From the NCBI GenBank assembly GCA_017454325.1, contig JAFTDG010000094.1, positions 1 through 32,418 of the forward strand: 32,418 bases of DNA. Direction: 5' to 3'. The translations under genes were made by a program, and so were the position numbers. Each line of letters begins with the position of its first letter. The first letter of the stretch is position 1. The notes below the pieces were generated by a model. That model made no database searches. It saw nothing but the letters and a program-made list of their open reading frames with translations, and was not told the origin of the DNA. This document shows, in pieces, positions 24,745 to 32,418 of this stretch. This DNA comes from Desulfovibrio sp. Its GTDB lineage: Bacteria; Desulfobacterota; Desulfovibrionia; Desulfovibrionales; Desulfovibrionaceae.

Positions 24745-26198
24745 GCCCTGAATTCCTTCAGTACCGTATTATGTCCAAAAGCAAAACCTACTGCCACTGC
24801 TGCGCTAACAATGCCGCCAAGCACTCCGGGCAGCAGAACATTCTGCCCAGCAAGAAAAAGGCCTGGGACACGGGTTGACGGAAATAGTGGCATACTGGTC
24901 CTCTGGTGGCTCACTCCATACAGGCTCCCTGTACTGCCATAGATCCAGTGGCGCATCGTCAGCGGTGTTGCAGCATCAATGATACGCCATGCTCCACGCA
25001 GTCCTGGCACTCGATATTCAATGGCAAGGCGCAAGCTCTCTACTGCCTGTCGTTTCCAAGCAACATAGCTGGAAGGCCGTGGCTGAGGATTTCCCTCAGG
25101 AAGATTGGCCGATGGAATGAATAATACAGCCATGACGGGCTTACGACCGTCTGCAGCCGGCCTGCCACAATAGACATAGATGCTGGATTTCGCCATTATG
25201 GCTGCCCAAGAAATTTCCGTATCACTTGTGGTCATTTCATAAGGGGAAGGCAGTAAAAACAGGCTTTCATCATCTCGCAGGGCATCGTACGTTTCTGCAA
25301 ACAACAGCAAGGCTGCATTTGTTTCTGGAAGATCTGCGATATGGTGCAGATAGGCAGGTCTGAGCAGCCCATGTGACAGCAATGACTGGAGCTGGGATGG
25401 ATGCCCTGTAAAAAAGCATCGTTCACAGGGCATACGCGTTCCATCATTCAGCACCACGCTATGTACGCCCTCGATTGTATCAGCTTCAATAGCATTCACT
25501 GCACAGCCGAGCCGCAGGGTAACGCCTGCTTCCTGCAGGGCATGCATCAGAGCATCCACTAGAGCTGCCCCCCCGCCATGCCAGCTGCCGCAAGACTGAA
25601 AATACGGTCCTGCTACAAGCGTGTAATCTCGCCAGGATGCCAAGGATGGGGGCACCCCGTACAAGAGACATCGTGAACTGAGCATGGCACGCAAATGGGG
25701 AGGAAATCCCGCCTTGTCCAAGTAATCGTTGAGGCATCCTGCATCTGCAAGTATACCTTTTGGTTCACTGTGAATGTCGGGATTCAAGTAGGGTGAAGAT
25801 GCAAGTTCCTGTGAAATAAGCAGCAAAAAATTTTCCATTGGTTTTCCAGAACCTGGAAACTGCCGCTCAGATGCCGCAACAACAGGCCGGAGCCCAGAAG
25901 GCAAACGGTATTCCTTGCCATCTGAAAACATAAAGACATCACTGTGTGACGTAGTGATGCCTTCAAGGGATGCTTCCACACCCAGAACACGTAGCCAACG
26001 TCGTAATATACCGTCCCGGTGAACGCCCCCTCCACAGTGAAAGCCAGTATCAAAGCGCAACTCGTTACGTTCAAAACCACGCAACAGTGGTGCAGCATGA
26101 TCACAGGCCTCAATGAGTGTTACACCATGTCCTTGTCGTGCTAACAACAACGCAGCAGTCATACCGGTAATGCCGCTGCCGATGACAACGCAGCGCAT
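24726..26198 (-). CDS. CrtI-like FAD-dependent oxidoreductase (phytoene desaturase/isomerase superfamily)
   Basis: 490 residues. The N-terminal dinucleotide-binding motif is VVIGSGITGMTAALLLARQGH (residues about 4-24), followed by an acidic ribose-binding Glu (LIEA). A central GGGAALVDALMHAL and a C-terminal FAD-contact segment (FLAGQNVLLPGVLGG, then AAVAVGFAFG) match CrtI-like desaturases, carotenoid isomerases and retinol saturases. In a polyene cluster it could desaturate, isomerise or oxidise the conjugated chain. It overlaps the downstream ketosynthase by 19 bases and shares one base with the end of the upstream ketosynthase, so it belongs to the same transcript. I do not recall it as a core member of the E. 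coli aryl polyene set. Confidence 0.85.
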   Translation of the reverse strand: MRCVVIGSGITGMTAALLLARQGHGVTLIEACDHAAPLLRGFERNELRFDTGFHCGGGVHRDGILRRWLRVLGVEASLEGITTSHSDVFMFSDGKEYRLPSGLRPVVAASERQFPGSGKPMENFLLLISQELASSPYLNPDIHSEPKGILADAGCLNDYLDKAGFPPHLRAMLSSRCLLYGVPPSLASWRDYTLVAGPYFQSCGSWHGGGAALVDALMHALQEAGVTLRLGCAVNAIEADTIEGVHSVVLNDGTRMPCERCFFTGHPSQLQSLLSHGLLRPAYLHHIADLPETNAALLLFAETYDALRDDESLFLLPSPYEMTTSDTEISWAAIMAKSSIYVYCGRPAADGRKPVMAVLFIPSANLPEGNPQPRPSSYVAWKRQAVESLRLAIEYRVPGLRGAWRIIDAATPLTMRHWIYGSTGSLYGVSHQRTSMPLFPSTRVPGLFLAGQNVLLPGVLGGIVSAAVAVGFAFGHNTVLKEFRACTAKE

Positions 26199-27412
26199 CA
26201 GCCAACCTCCAGAATGATGCAGGCGTTGGCACCACCAAAGCCTGCAGCGTTATTCATGACAACATGCGGGGGGTGTTCACGGCGTTGTGTCAGCACAGGG
26301 ATACCCATCGTGTCTGGGCCTGGTTCCTCATAATTGCGGGTTCCAGCAGTAAAACCTTCTTGGGCCATAAGAATAACGTAGGCAAGCTGCGAGGCTCCGG
26401 ACATCCAAAGTTCATGCCCTGTAAGGCTCTTGAGCGCCATGACTGGCGGGCAGGACGCACCAAACACAGCAAGCAGGTTTGCTGCTTCTGCTGCGTCCCC
26501 CAAAGGGGTGGAAGTAGCGTGTGCATTAATAAGATCAATATCTCGTGTCGTGAGGCCCGCATCCAGCAGCGCAGACTGCATGGCCCGCGCCAGGCCATGC
26601 TGGTCAGGCACTGTAAGTGAGGTACCGTCAGCGCTCCAGCCAAAGCCCAATATTTCACCCAGGATACGTGCGCCACGTTGCCTGGCCAAACTATACTCTT
26701 CAAGTACCAGGGCGGCTGCACCTCCACTGGGTATCAGTCCGTCCCGCTCCCTGTCGAATGGACGGGAAGCATCTTGTGCTGGGGAATGCGTCGAAAAGGC
26801 TCCAAGGCCATCAAATGCGCATACTGCCTGCCAATTCAGCTCTTGCGCTGCCCCACACAGCACTCTGTCCAGCCGTCCGAGGCGTATCTGATCGGCAGCC
26901 TGGCCAACAGCATAGGCACCGCTGGCGCAGGCGGCGCTTACCGTCCAACTGGGACCGGTATTGCCCAAAAGAACGTTGAGATTCATACTGATGGTAGAAT
27001 TCATGCCACGAAAAATATGTCCACTCCCCATTCCTGTTGTTGTACCAGCATACTCCAGAGCTTTCCGCTGCTCCAGCACGGATAATACTGTGGAATCATT
27101 GCCAAAGATTAGCCCACAGCGTTCGGAGCGCATATCAGTGACATCAAGGCATGCCTGTTCCAGTGCATCCAGTGCCGCAGCATAGGCTTGAACGGCGAAA
27201 TCCGGCATGCTCTTACGGTGCTTGCGCCCCAGATATGTGCCCGGGTCAAAACCTGAAATGCGTCCGGTCAGAGTACTGCGAAAGCCATGCTGCAACCTTT
27301 CCGGTTCTGAAACAATGCCTGAATGGCCATAGTACAAGGCCTCCGTAACTGCTGAACGTGTAAGGCCAAGCACTGAAACAAGCCCTACTCCGGTAATAGC
27401 AACACGTCGCAT
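26198..27412 (-). CDS. FabB/FabF-like beta-ketoacyl-ACP synthase (ApeR-like)
   Basis: 404 residues with Cys162 in SAACASGAY, His298 in NAHATSTP and His333 in TGHELWMSGA, plus Lys328. The GHELWMSG segment resembles FabB (KAS I), unlike the other two cluster ketosynthases. By its place next to the ketoreductase gene and its FabB flavour it is the best candidate for the ApeR equivalent, thought to act as a homodimer in early or separate condensations. It starts two bases after the ketoreductase stop. Confidence 0.92.
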   Translation of the reverse strand: MRRVAITGVGLVSVLGLTRSAVTEALYYGHSGIVSEPERLQHGFRSTLTGRISGFDPGTYLGRKHRKSMPDFAVQAYAAALDALEQACLDVTDMRSERCGLIFGNDSTVLSVLEQRKALEYAGTTTGMGSGHIFRGMNSTISMNLNVLLGNTGPSWTVSAACASGAYAVGQAADQIRLGRLDRVLCGAAQELNWQAVCAFDGLGAFSTHSPAQDASRPFDRERDGLIPSGGAAALVLEEYSLARQRGARILGEILGFGWSADGTSLTVPDQHGLARAMQSALLDAGLTTRDIDLINAHATSTPLGDAAEAANLLAVFGASCPPVMALKSLTGHELWMSGASQLAYVILMAQEGFTAGTRNYEEPGPDTMGIPVLTQRREHPPHVVMNNAAGFGGANACIILEVG

Positions 27413-27414
27413 GG

Positions 27415-28173
27415 CTACATATAGAGGCCGCCGTTAACGGAAAGAACTTGTCCCGTTACGTACGATGCCATAGGGGAACAGAGAAAACGCACACAACCAG
27501 CAACTTCCTCCGGGGTGCCCGGTCTCCCCAATGGCACATTCTTCATGTATTCCTTAAGAGGAAGCCCTTCCGTCATTGCAGTGGTAATAAAACCCGGGGC
27601 CACGGCGTTAACAAGTACATTGCGGCGCCCCAGTTCTCGTGCCAGGGCCCGCGTGGCCCCCATAAGTCCGGCCTTGGCCGTGGCATAGTTTACCTGACCT
27701 GCCATGCCCATTTGCCCAGATGTGGAGACAATGGTCACAATGCGGCCGCGTCGCGCCCGTTGCATCAGGGGAACGAGTTTGTGTGTTACATAAAAAAATC
27801 CATTGAGATGCACGTCAAGCACATCGTTCCACTGTGTGTCTGACATAAGTCCAAACATCACATCACGGGTAATACCCGCATTGTTGATGAGCGCAAAGGG
27901 TGTATGCAGTTCAAGCAAAGGGTCAAGCGCAGCATTGATGGCGGCAACGTCAGTCACATCAAAAGGCAATGTAACGCACTGTCGGCCCAGTGCCGTTATT
28001 GCCTGGCATATATCTTGCGCAGCTGCGCAATTGCTGCGATAATGCAGCCAGATGTCAAAGCCGTCAGCTGCCAGGCCCAGTGCCACGGCTTTGCCTATGC
28101 CCCCAGAACCGCCTGTAACCAGCGCAATGGGGGCTGTGTCACGATTTTCCTCTTGGGCTTGCATACTCGTCAT
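27415..28173 (-). CDS. 3-oxoacyl-ACP reductase, FabG-like (ApeQ-like)
   Basis: 252 residues of the short-chain dehydrogenase family. The NADPH motif TGGSGGIG is at 20-27, NNAG at 97-100, and the catalytic residues are Asn124, Ser150, Tyr163 and Lys167 (NYATAK). It would reduce the beta-keto group after each condensation before dehydration. The start at 28173 has AAAGGAAG directly upstream; an in-frame GTG at 28206 has no such site. It is the first gene of the minus-strand pigment cluster, divergent from the small lipoprotein gene; the promoter must lie in or near the 73-base gap, but no convincing consensus is visible. Confidence 0.93.
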   Translation of the reverse strand: MTSMQAQEENRDTAPIALVTGGSGGIGKAVALGLAADGFDIWLHYRSNCAAAQDICQAITALGRQCVTLPFDVTDVAAINAALDPLLELHTPFALINNAGITRDVMFGLMSDTQWNDVLDVHLNGFFYVTHKLVPLMQRARRGRIVTIVSTSGQMGMAGQVNYATAKAGLMGATRALARELGRRNVLVNAVAPGFITTAMTEGLPLKEYMKNVPLGRPGTPEEVAGCVRFLCSPMASYVTGQVLSVNGGLYM

Positions 28174-28246
28174 TCTTCCTTTAATGCTCAATAACAGGTA
28201 AGGCACATTTCAGGCTCATTCAAGACAACCGTAATGAAGGTAACAT

Positions 28247-28414
28247 ATGAAGACTGTTGCATTATGCGCGATAGCGATTTTTTTGTCCACGACATGTGCA
28301 TGCAGTTGGGTAGGCAGAACAGCCGGCAAGGCTCAGGCCAAGATGGAAAGGAAAATTGAGTCTGTGGAACACGGCTATAAAGAAGGCTATGCATCAGAAA
28401 CAAAAAAACGTTGA
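28247..28414 (+). CDS. Small lipoprotein, 55 residues
   Basis: A short gene reading MKTVALCAIAIFLSTTCACSW, then a lysine- and glutamate-rich tail ending ETKKR. AAGG lies six bases before the ATG. The hydrophobic signal ends in TCAC, so Cys19 (or Cys17) is probably lipidated. The mature part is only about 37 residues and mostly helical and charged (AQAKMERKIESVEHGYKEGY), like small entericidin-type lipoproteins. It is divergent from the pigment cluster and 32 bases ahead of the CgeB-like gene. No function can be assigned. Confidence 0.65.
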   Translation: MKTVALCAIAIFLSTTCACSWVGRTAGKAQAKMERKIESVEHGYKEGYASETKKR

Positions 28415-28446
28415 ACTGCAACACCGTTCTTTGCAGGTGGCGTCAT

Positions 28447-29466
28447 ATGCAAATTCTTTATATTGGTGGCTCCATGCTGCTGAGGGCATTGCGGCATCAG
28501 GGGCATTATGTCTTCACCGTCGGTATTGAAGACACATTTGATGTCGTCATCCATCACCCCTTTACGACGGCACAACTTTTACAGCGTATTGCTGATGCGG
28601 GATTTCACGCTGACGTTCTTTTCTACTGTGACAATGGCAATATGCCTTTGCTGCTTGACCCGCAGTATATACCCTTGCCTTCCATATGGTATTCCATTGA
28701 TACCTATTGCAATCCCTGGCACATTCCCTACGGGCATGCTTTTGACCTTGTCCTCGTAGCACAAAAGGATTTCGTTCGCCTCTTTGCAGATGAGGGCATG
28801 CAGTCTCACTGGTTTCCCCTTTTCAGCCAAACGCCATATACCGTATCTGCTGCAGAAAAACTCACGAGGGACATCCCAGTTTCCTTTGTGGGCACACTAG
28901 GGCACAAAAACAACCCTGAGAGAAAGCCATTTCTCAAGGCATTCCGTAAGCTACATCCTCTCTTCGTTCACTCTGGTGCTTTCATGCCGGTATTCACCCG
29001 CAGTCATATCGTACTCAACCAGTCTGCATTTTCAGAAGTCAATTTCCGATGTTTTGAAGCCATATCCTGTGGTGCGGCGTTGCTCACAGAGCGCTGTAAC
29101 AACGGTCTGGAAAATTTGTTCATCCCAGGAGAAGAAATACTACCCCCATATACGCGCGGTGATGCAGCCGGTGCTGCTGCAATTGCAGCTCAGGCTCTTG
29201 CCAGCCCGCAACGACTGAAAGAAATTGCCAGGGCCGGTCTTGCAGCTCTGCACGCCCGTCATACGGATACGATACGGGCCGCAATGCTCGTATCCCTATT
29301 TTCACACCTACTTGCCTCACGCGCACATGAGGCCAGGCTGTCGTGTGAACTGGAACGCCGTGATGCGCTGGTTCGCGGAGCATTCGGCATACTGGCCAGT
29401 GACCTTGACTCACCGCAACTGACAGCACACCGCAATTTTTATGCACGTTTGGCCACGCAACGATAG
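28447..29466 (+). CDS. CgeB-like (DUF3880-type) glycosyltransferase
   Basis: 339 residues, soluble, with a Rossmann-type start MQILYIGGSMLLRALRHQG. The second half has the conserved phrases ISFVGTLGHKNNPERKPFL-like (VSFVGTLGH), VNFRCFEAISCGAALLTERC and FIPGEEILPPY, which are the donor-binding half of GT-B glycosyltransferases of the CgeB/DUF3880 family. Many deltaproteobacteria carry these in flagellin- or surface-glycosylation loci; the acceptor here is unknown. AGGTGG nine bases before the ATG fixes the start, whereas the frame extends upstream to a TTG at 28411. It probably shares a transcript with the small lipoprotein gene. Confidence 0.8.
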   Translation: MQILYIGGSMLLRALRHQGHYVFTVGIEDTFDVVIHHPFTTAQLLQRIADAGFHADVLFYCDNGNMPLLLDPQYIPLPSIWYSIDTYCNPWHIPYGHAFDLVLVAQKDFVRLFADEGMQSHWFPLFSQTPYTVSAAEKLTRDIPVSFVGTLGHKNNPERKPFLKAFRKLHPLFVHSGAFMPVFTRSHIVLNQSAFSEVNFRCFEAISCGAALLTERCNNGLENLFIPGEEILPPYTRGDAAGAAAIAAQALASPQRLKEIARAGLAALHARHTDTIRAAMLVSLFSHLLASRAHEARLSCELERRDALVRGAFGILASDLDSPQLTAHRNFYARLATQR

Positions 29467-29540
29467 CCGCGACGCATAAAGCGGGATAAACGCCTTTCCT
29501 AGCCTGTGCACGAACCCTGCGAGAGTAGACACAAATCGCC

Positions 29541-29568
29541 TTGACAGGGCAGGACTGCACAGATAATC
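29541..29568 (+). promoter_or_regulatory. lysA promoter
   Basis: A perfect TTGACA at 29541-29546 is followed by the overlapping -10 candidates GATAAT (29562-29567, spacer 15) and ATAATC (29563-29568, spacer 16). It lies in the 158-base gap before lysA, about 57 bases ahead of the start codon. Confidence 0.6.
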
Positions 29569-29624
29569 ATCGAACCTTCCCATTTTGTCCCAGACTACCT
29601 ATATACACCATTTTGAGGTCAGTT

Positions 29625-30899
29625 ATGTCCGACGTACGTTCCACGTATACAGACAGTTGTGGTTTCTACGGTCGCCACACTCCCCACGAATTGGCAGAGA
29701 CCTGGGGCACACCCCTGTATGTGTATAATGAAGCCATCCTTCGCCGTTGCTGCCGTGATCTGAAGGCGCTCTCTTCCCATCCTGCCTTTGGTGTCAATTA
29801 TTCTGTTAAAGCCAACGCCAATCCATCTCTCTTGCGTATCATACATGATGAGGGTCTTGTGGTAGATGCCATGAGCCCAGGTGAACTGTATATGGATGAG
29901 CTGGCCGGCTTTAAGCGGGATGAGATACTCTACATCTCTAACAACAATTCTGAAGAAGAACTGCGTCATGCTGTGGCCCACAGCCATCTGGTCAGTGTGG
30001 ATTCTCTTGCACAGCTTGAAACCCTTGGCCGCGTAAATCCTAATGGCAGGGTAATGGTGCGCTTTAACCCAGGTATAGGTGCAGGCCATCATGCCAAGGT
30101 GGTTACAGCCGGCAAAGCCACAAAATTCGGTGTTGCTCCCGACGATCTTAATACCGTACTGAAACTTCTGTCACAGCATGGCCTTGTACTTGCCGGTGTC
30201 AATCAGCATATAGGCTCTCTGTTCATGGAAGCAGAAGGCTACCTTGCAGCTGCCAACGTGCTGCTTGCACTTGTTGAAGCCCTTCCTCCCCGCATGCTGC
30301 AACAACTCGAAGTCATTGATTTCGGAGGAGGCTTTGGCATACCTTATCATAAATATGAACAGGAGTCCCGCCTCGACATGGCTACACTTGGCGCAAGCCT
30401 GCACGCTCGCATCACTTCTTGGGCGGAACAATGTGGCTATACGGGACGTTTTCTTGTTGAACCAGGTCGCTACGTGGTTGCAGAATGTGGCATTCTGCTA
30501 GGTCGTGTGCATGCAGTTAAAAACAATGGTAACAAACGCTACGTTGGCACGGATCTGGGCTTCAATGTGCTTGTACGACCAGTCATGTACGACGCTTTTC
30601 ATGATGTAGAAATCTACGCAGCACAGCATAGGAGCGAACGTCAGGCACTGACGCAGACCATTGTGGGCAATATTTGTGAAAGTGGTGATATTCTTGCCAA
30701 AGATAGGCTGCTCCCCACTATGGAAGCTGGAGATATTCTGGGCGTACTTGACGCAGGGGCATATGGCTTTACCATGAGTTCCAATTACAACCAACGCCGC
30801 CGCCCCGCTGAAGTGCTTATTGGCCTTGACGGCACAGCACGGTGTATCCGCAGACGTGAAACCCTTGATGATTTAGCACGCTGCATTATCTCCCTGTAG
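29625..30899 (+). CDS. lysA: Diaminopimelate decarboxylase
   Basis: 424 residues, a fold-III PLP enzyme that decarboxylates meso-diaminopimelate to lysine, the last step of lysine synthesis. The PLP lysine is Lys62 in YSVKANANPS. The substrate and cofactor motifs follow in order: HIGSLF, DFGGGFGIPY, EPGRYVVAE, NICESGDI and GAYGFTMSSNYN. The ICESGD pattern supports diaminopimelate over ornithine or carboxynorspermidine substrates. GAGG seven bases before the ATG sets the start; the frame extends further upstream into the promoter region. The MATE exporter gene follows after about 45 bases. Confidence 0.93.
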   Translation: MSDVRSTYTDSCGFYGRHTPHELAETWGTPLYVYNEAILRRCCRDLKALSSHPAFGVNYSVKANANPSLLRIIHDEGLVVDAMSPGELYMDELAGFKRDEILYISNNNSEEELRHAVAHSHLVSVDSLAQLETLGRVNPNGRVMVRFNPGIGAGHHAKVVTAGKATKFGVAPDDLNTVLKLLSQHGLVLAGVNQHIGSLFMEAEGYLAAANVLLALVEALPPRMLQQLEVIDFGGGFGIPYHKYEQESRLDMATLGASLHARITSWAEQCGYTGRFLVEPGRYVVAECGILLGRVHAVKNNGNKRYVGTDLGFNVLVRPVMYDAFHDVEIYAAQHRSERQALTQTIVGNICESGDILAKDRLLPTMEAGDILGVLDAGAYGFTMSSNYNQRRRPAEVLIGLDGTARCIRRRETLDDLARCIISL

Positions 30900-30944
30900 T
30901 GGAAATACTGCACACGACAACCCAGTTACGTGATAGACAAGACC

Positions 30945-32324
30945 ATGCCCGCACAGCAGGACAACGCAACTGCGCCTGACCTGAGCGTAACGCCACGGGC
31001 CATCTGGCGTCTGACCTGGCCTCAGATGCTGATGATGTACCTGATGTTCTTCATGGGCTTTGTGTCTGTATGGGTAGCCGGACGCATCAGTGCCGATGTG
31101 CAGGCCGCATTGGGCCTAGTCAACCAATGCGGTATTTTTCTAATGGTTGTTTCTATGGCTGTATCAAGCGGTGCCACGGCTGCCGTAAGTCAATCACTGG
31201 GCGCACGCAAGATACTACGGGCAAAACGTTATATTACTGCCACCATAACCGGCTGTCTCATCCTCGGCCTCATTGTGGGCTTCCTCGGCTGGTTATGCAG
31301 CTCTGGCATACTTCACGTTATCATGGTGCCCGAGTCTATTCTGCCCCAAACACGAGAAATGTGGCTTGCCGGCTTGCCCGGCCTACCCGCACAATATCTC
31401 TACGCTGCTACAGGTGTCATGTTCCGGGCCACACGACAGGTATTACCCCCCCTGTGGGTAGCGGCCATTGTCTGTCTTTGCAACCTCATAGCCTGCCTCG
31501 GACTTGGCCTTGGCTGGTTTGGTATGCCAGCTTGTGGCTACCTTGGGCTTGTTTGGGCTAACGTAGCATCCCAATACCTTGGGGCTATTTGCAACTGCCT
31601 TTTGCTCATGCGTTCAGGCTATCTCAGCCGCAGGGCCTTACCCAACCTGCGTTGGCTCAAGCCTGCCCTGCCCTATCTGCTCAAGGTGGCCCTGCCTGCC
31701 GGTGCGGCATCACTTGTCTGGCAGTCAGGGTACATGGCTCTGTTCATTCTTGTAGCCTCGCTGCCTCACGACAGCGTCAATGCCCTGGCTGGGCTTACAG
31801 CTGGCTTACGTGTGGAGTCATTGCTTTTCCTTCCAGGCATGGCCTTCAATATGAGCGCCGCTGTGCTGGTTGGGAACAGCCTAGGTGAAGGCAAACCTGA
31901 ACAGGCCCGTCGCCTCGCCCTGAATATGACCGCTGTGGCAGCCGTCATCCTCACAATTGTTGCCATTGCACTTTGGCCATTCAGGCAGGAACTGGCAGCC
32001 CTGCTTGCACAAGAATCCGGCGCTCGGGCACAGATTGTGAACTACCTGACCTACAATCTTCTTTCCACGCCATTTTCCATTGCCAGCACGGTCATGGGGG
32101 GCGTCATGGTCGGGGCTGGGGCCACACGCTATAACCTGATGATTTTTGGAGGATCATTCTGGGGGCTGCGACTTCCATTGGGATGGCTGCTGGGGCATAT
32201 GCTCTGGGGCACAGCCTCAGGGGTATTTCTGGCCATGCTTATCTCACAAGTTGTGCAATCCTGCGTAATGATCCACGCCGTGCGTTATTGGAATTGGACG
32301 CGCTTTGCCATGCGAGCCCACTGA
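30945..32324 (+). CDS. MATE-family multidrug/toxin exporter
   Basis: 459 residues with about twelve membrane segments. The opening WRLTWPQMLMMYLMFFMGFVSVW and the phrase SSGATAAVSQSLGARK are typical of the NorM/MATE repeat, and the half-repeat LVGNSLGEGKPEQARR reappears near residue 310. These are Na+ or H+ antiporters that export cationic drugs and metabolites; some relatives flip other substrates. ATG at 30945 is preferred, with a GTG at 30930 in frame as an alternative; neither has a strong ribosome binding site. The spacing suggests cotranscription with lysA, but a separate promoter cannot be excluded. Confidence 0.9.
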   Translation: MPAQQDNATAPDLSVTPRAIWRLTWPQMLMMYLMFFMGFVSVWVAGRISADVQAALGLVNQCGIFLMVVSMAVSSGATAAVSQSLGARKILRAKRYITATITGCLILGLIVGFLGWLCSSGILHVIMVPESILPQTREMWLAGLPGLPAQYLYAATGVMFRATRQVLPPLWVAAIVCLCNLIACLGLGLGWFGMPACGYLGLVWANVASQYLGAICNCLLLMRSGYLSRRALPNLRWLKPALPYLLKVALPAGAASLVWQSGYMALFILVASLPHDSVNALAGLTAGLRVESLLFLPGMAFNMSAAVLVGNSLGEGKPEQARRLALNMTAVAAVILTIVAIALWPFRQELAALLAQESGARAQIVNYLTYNLLSTPFSIASTVMGGVMVGAGATRYNLMIFGGSFWGLRLPLGWLLGHMLWGTASGVFLAMLISQVVQSCVMIHAVRYWNWTRFAMRAH

Positions 32325-32410
32325 ACAAGCTATGCTTTCATACGGAGCCGTAACCATTGCGAACACTAGCGGCGCCGCACACATACACTGCCAATACACA
32401 AGGAGCTACC

Positions 32411-32418
32411 GTGAACAG
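32411..32418 (+). CDS. Start of a further gene (partial)
   Basis: AAGGAG at 32400-32405 followed after five bases by GTG AAC marks a likely start codon at the right edge. Only the first two codons and two further bases are visible, so nothing can be said of the product. Confidence 0.5.

Overview
The window reads as a chromosomal segment of a Gram-negative, sulfate-reducer-like deltaproteobacterium (Desulfovibrionaceae is my best guess). That placement is inference. It rests on a LapG-type protease paired with a c-di-GMP-receptor-like protein that is not LapD, on outer-membrane lipoprotein logic throughout, and on protein flavour; no rRNA or marker comparison was possible. I see no tRNA, rRNA, CRISPR array, integrase or transposase. 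Genes are tightly packed, and no gene-free stretch exceeds about 175 bases.

Left part (1-7900). The N-terminal part of ftsK runs off the left edge on the minus strand. It sits just behind efp, which is divergent from the GTPase gene engB. Next comes a minus-strand operon: a LapG-like periplasmic cysteine protease, a large two-membrane-segment receptor with four near-identical PAS repeats and a degenerate HD-GYP domain, and a putative glycosyltransferase. I read this as a biofilm-adhesin control module in which a catalytically dead HD-GYP protein replaces LapD. A small hypothetical gene precedes it and ends in a clear terminator.

Middle (8070-10200). On the plus strand, cobT (lower-ligand activation in cobalamin synthesis) overlaps an orphan DppF/OppF-type ABC ATPase gene.

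Main feature (10208-28173, minus strand). This is an 18 kb run of 20 genes, mostly overlapping or a few bases apart, that matches an aryl-polyene (APE) type II polyketide pigment cluster. It contains a ketoreductase, three ketosynthases with Cys-His-His, a ketosynthase-like chain-length-factor protein lacking the Cys, two ACPs, two hot-dog dehydratases with complementary half active sites, a thioesterase and an acyl-ACP synthetase. It also has a GT2 glycosyltransferase, LpxL-like and PlsC-like acyltransferases, a LolA-like carrier, an MMPL exporter and two lipoproteins. Together these would build an aryl-capped polyene on ACP, attach it to a lipid-like anchor and export it to the outer membrane. 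Two members look unusual: a CrtI-like FAD oxidoreductase between two ketosynthases, and a strongly AT-rich alpha/beta-hydrolase-like gene, apparently acquired, between an ACP and the acyltransferase.

Right part (28247-32418, plus strand). A 55-residue lipoprotein gene is divergent from the pigment cluster. It is followed by a CgeB-like glycosyltransferase, a diaminopimelate decarboxylase (lysA) with a recognisable promoter, a MATE-family exporter, and the ribosome binding site and GTG start of one further gene at the edge.
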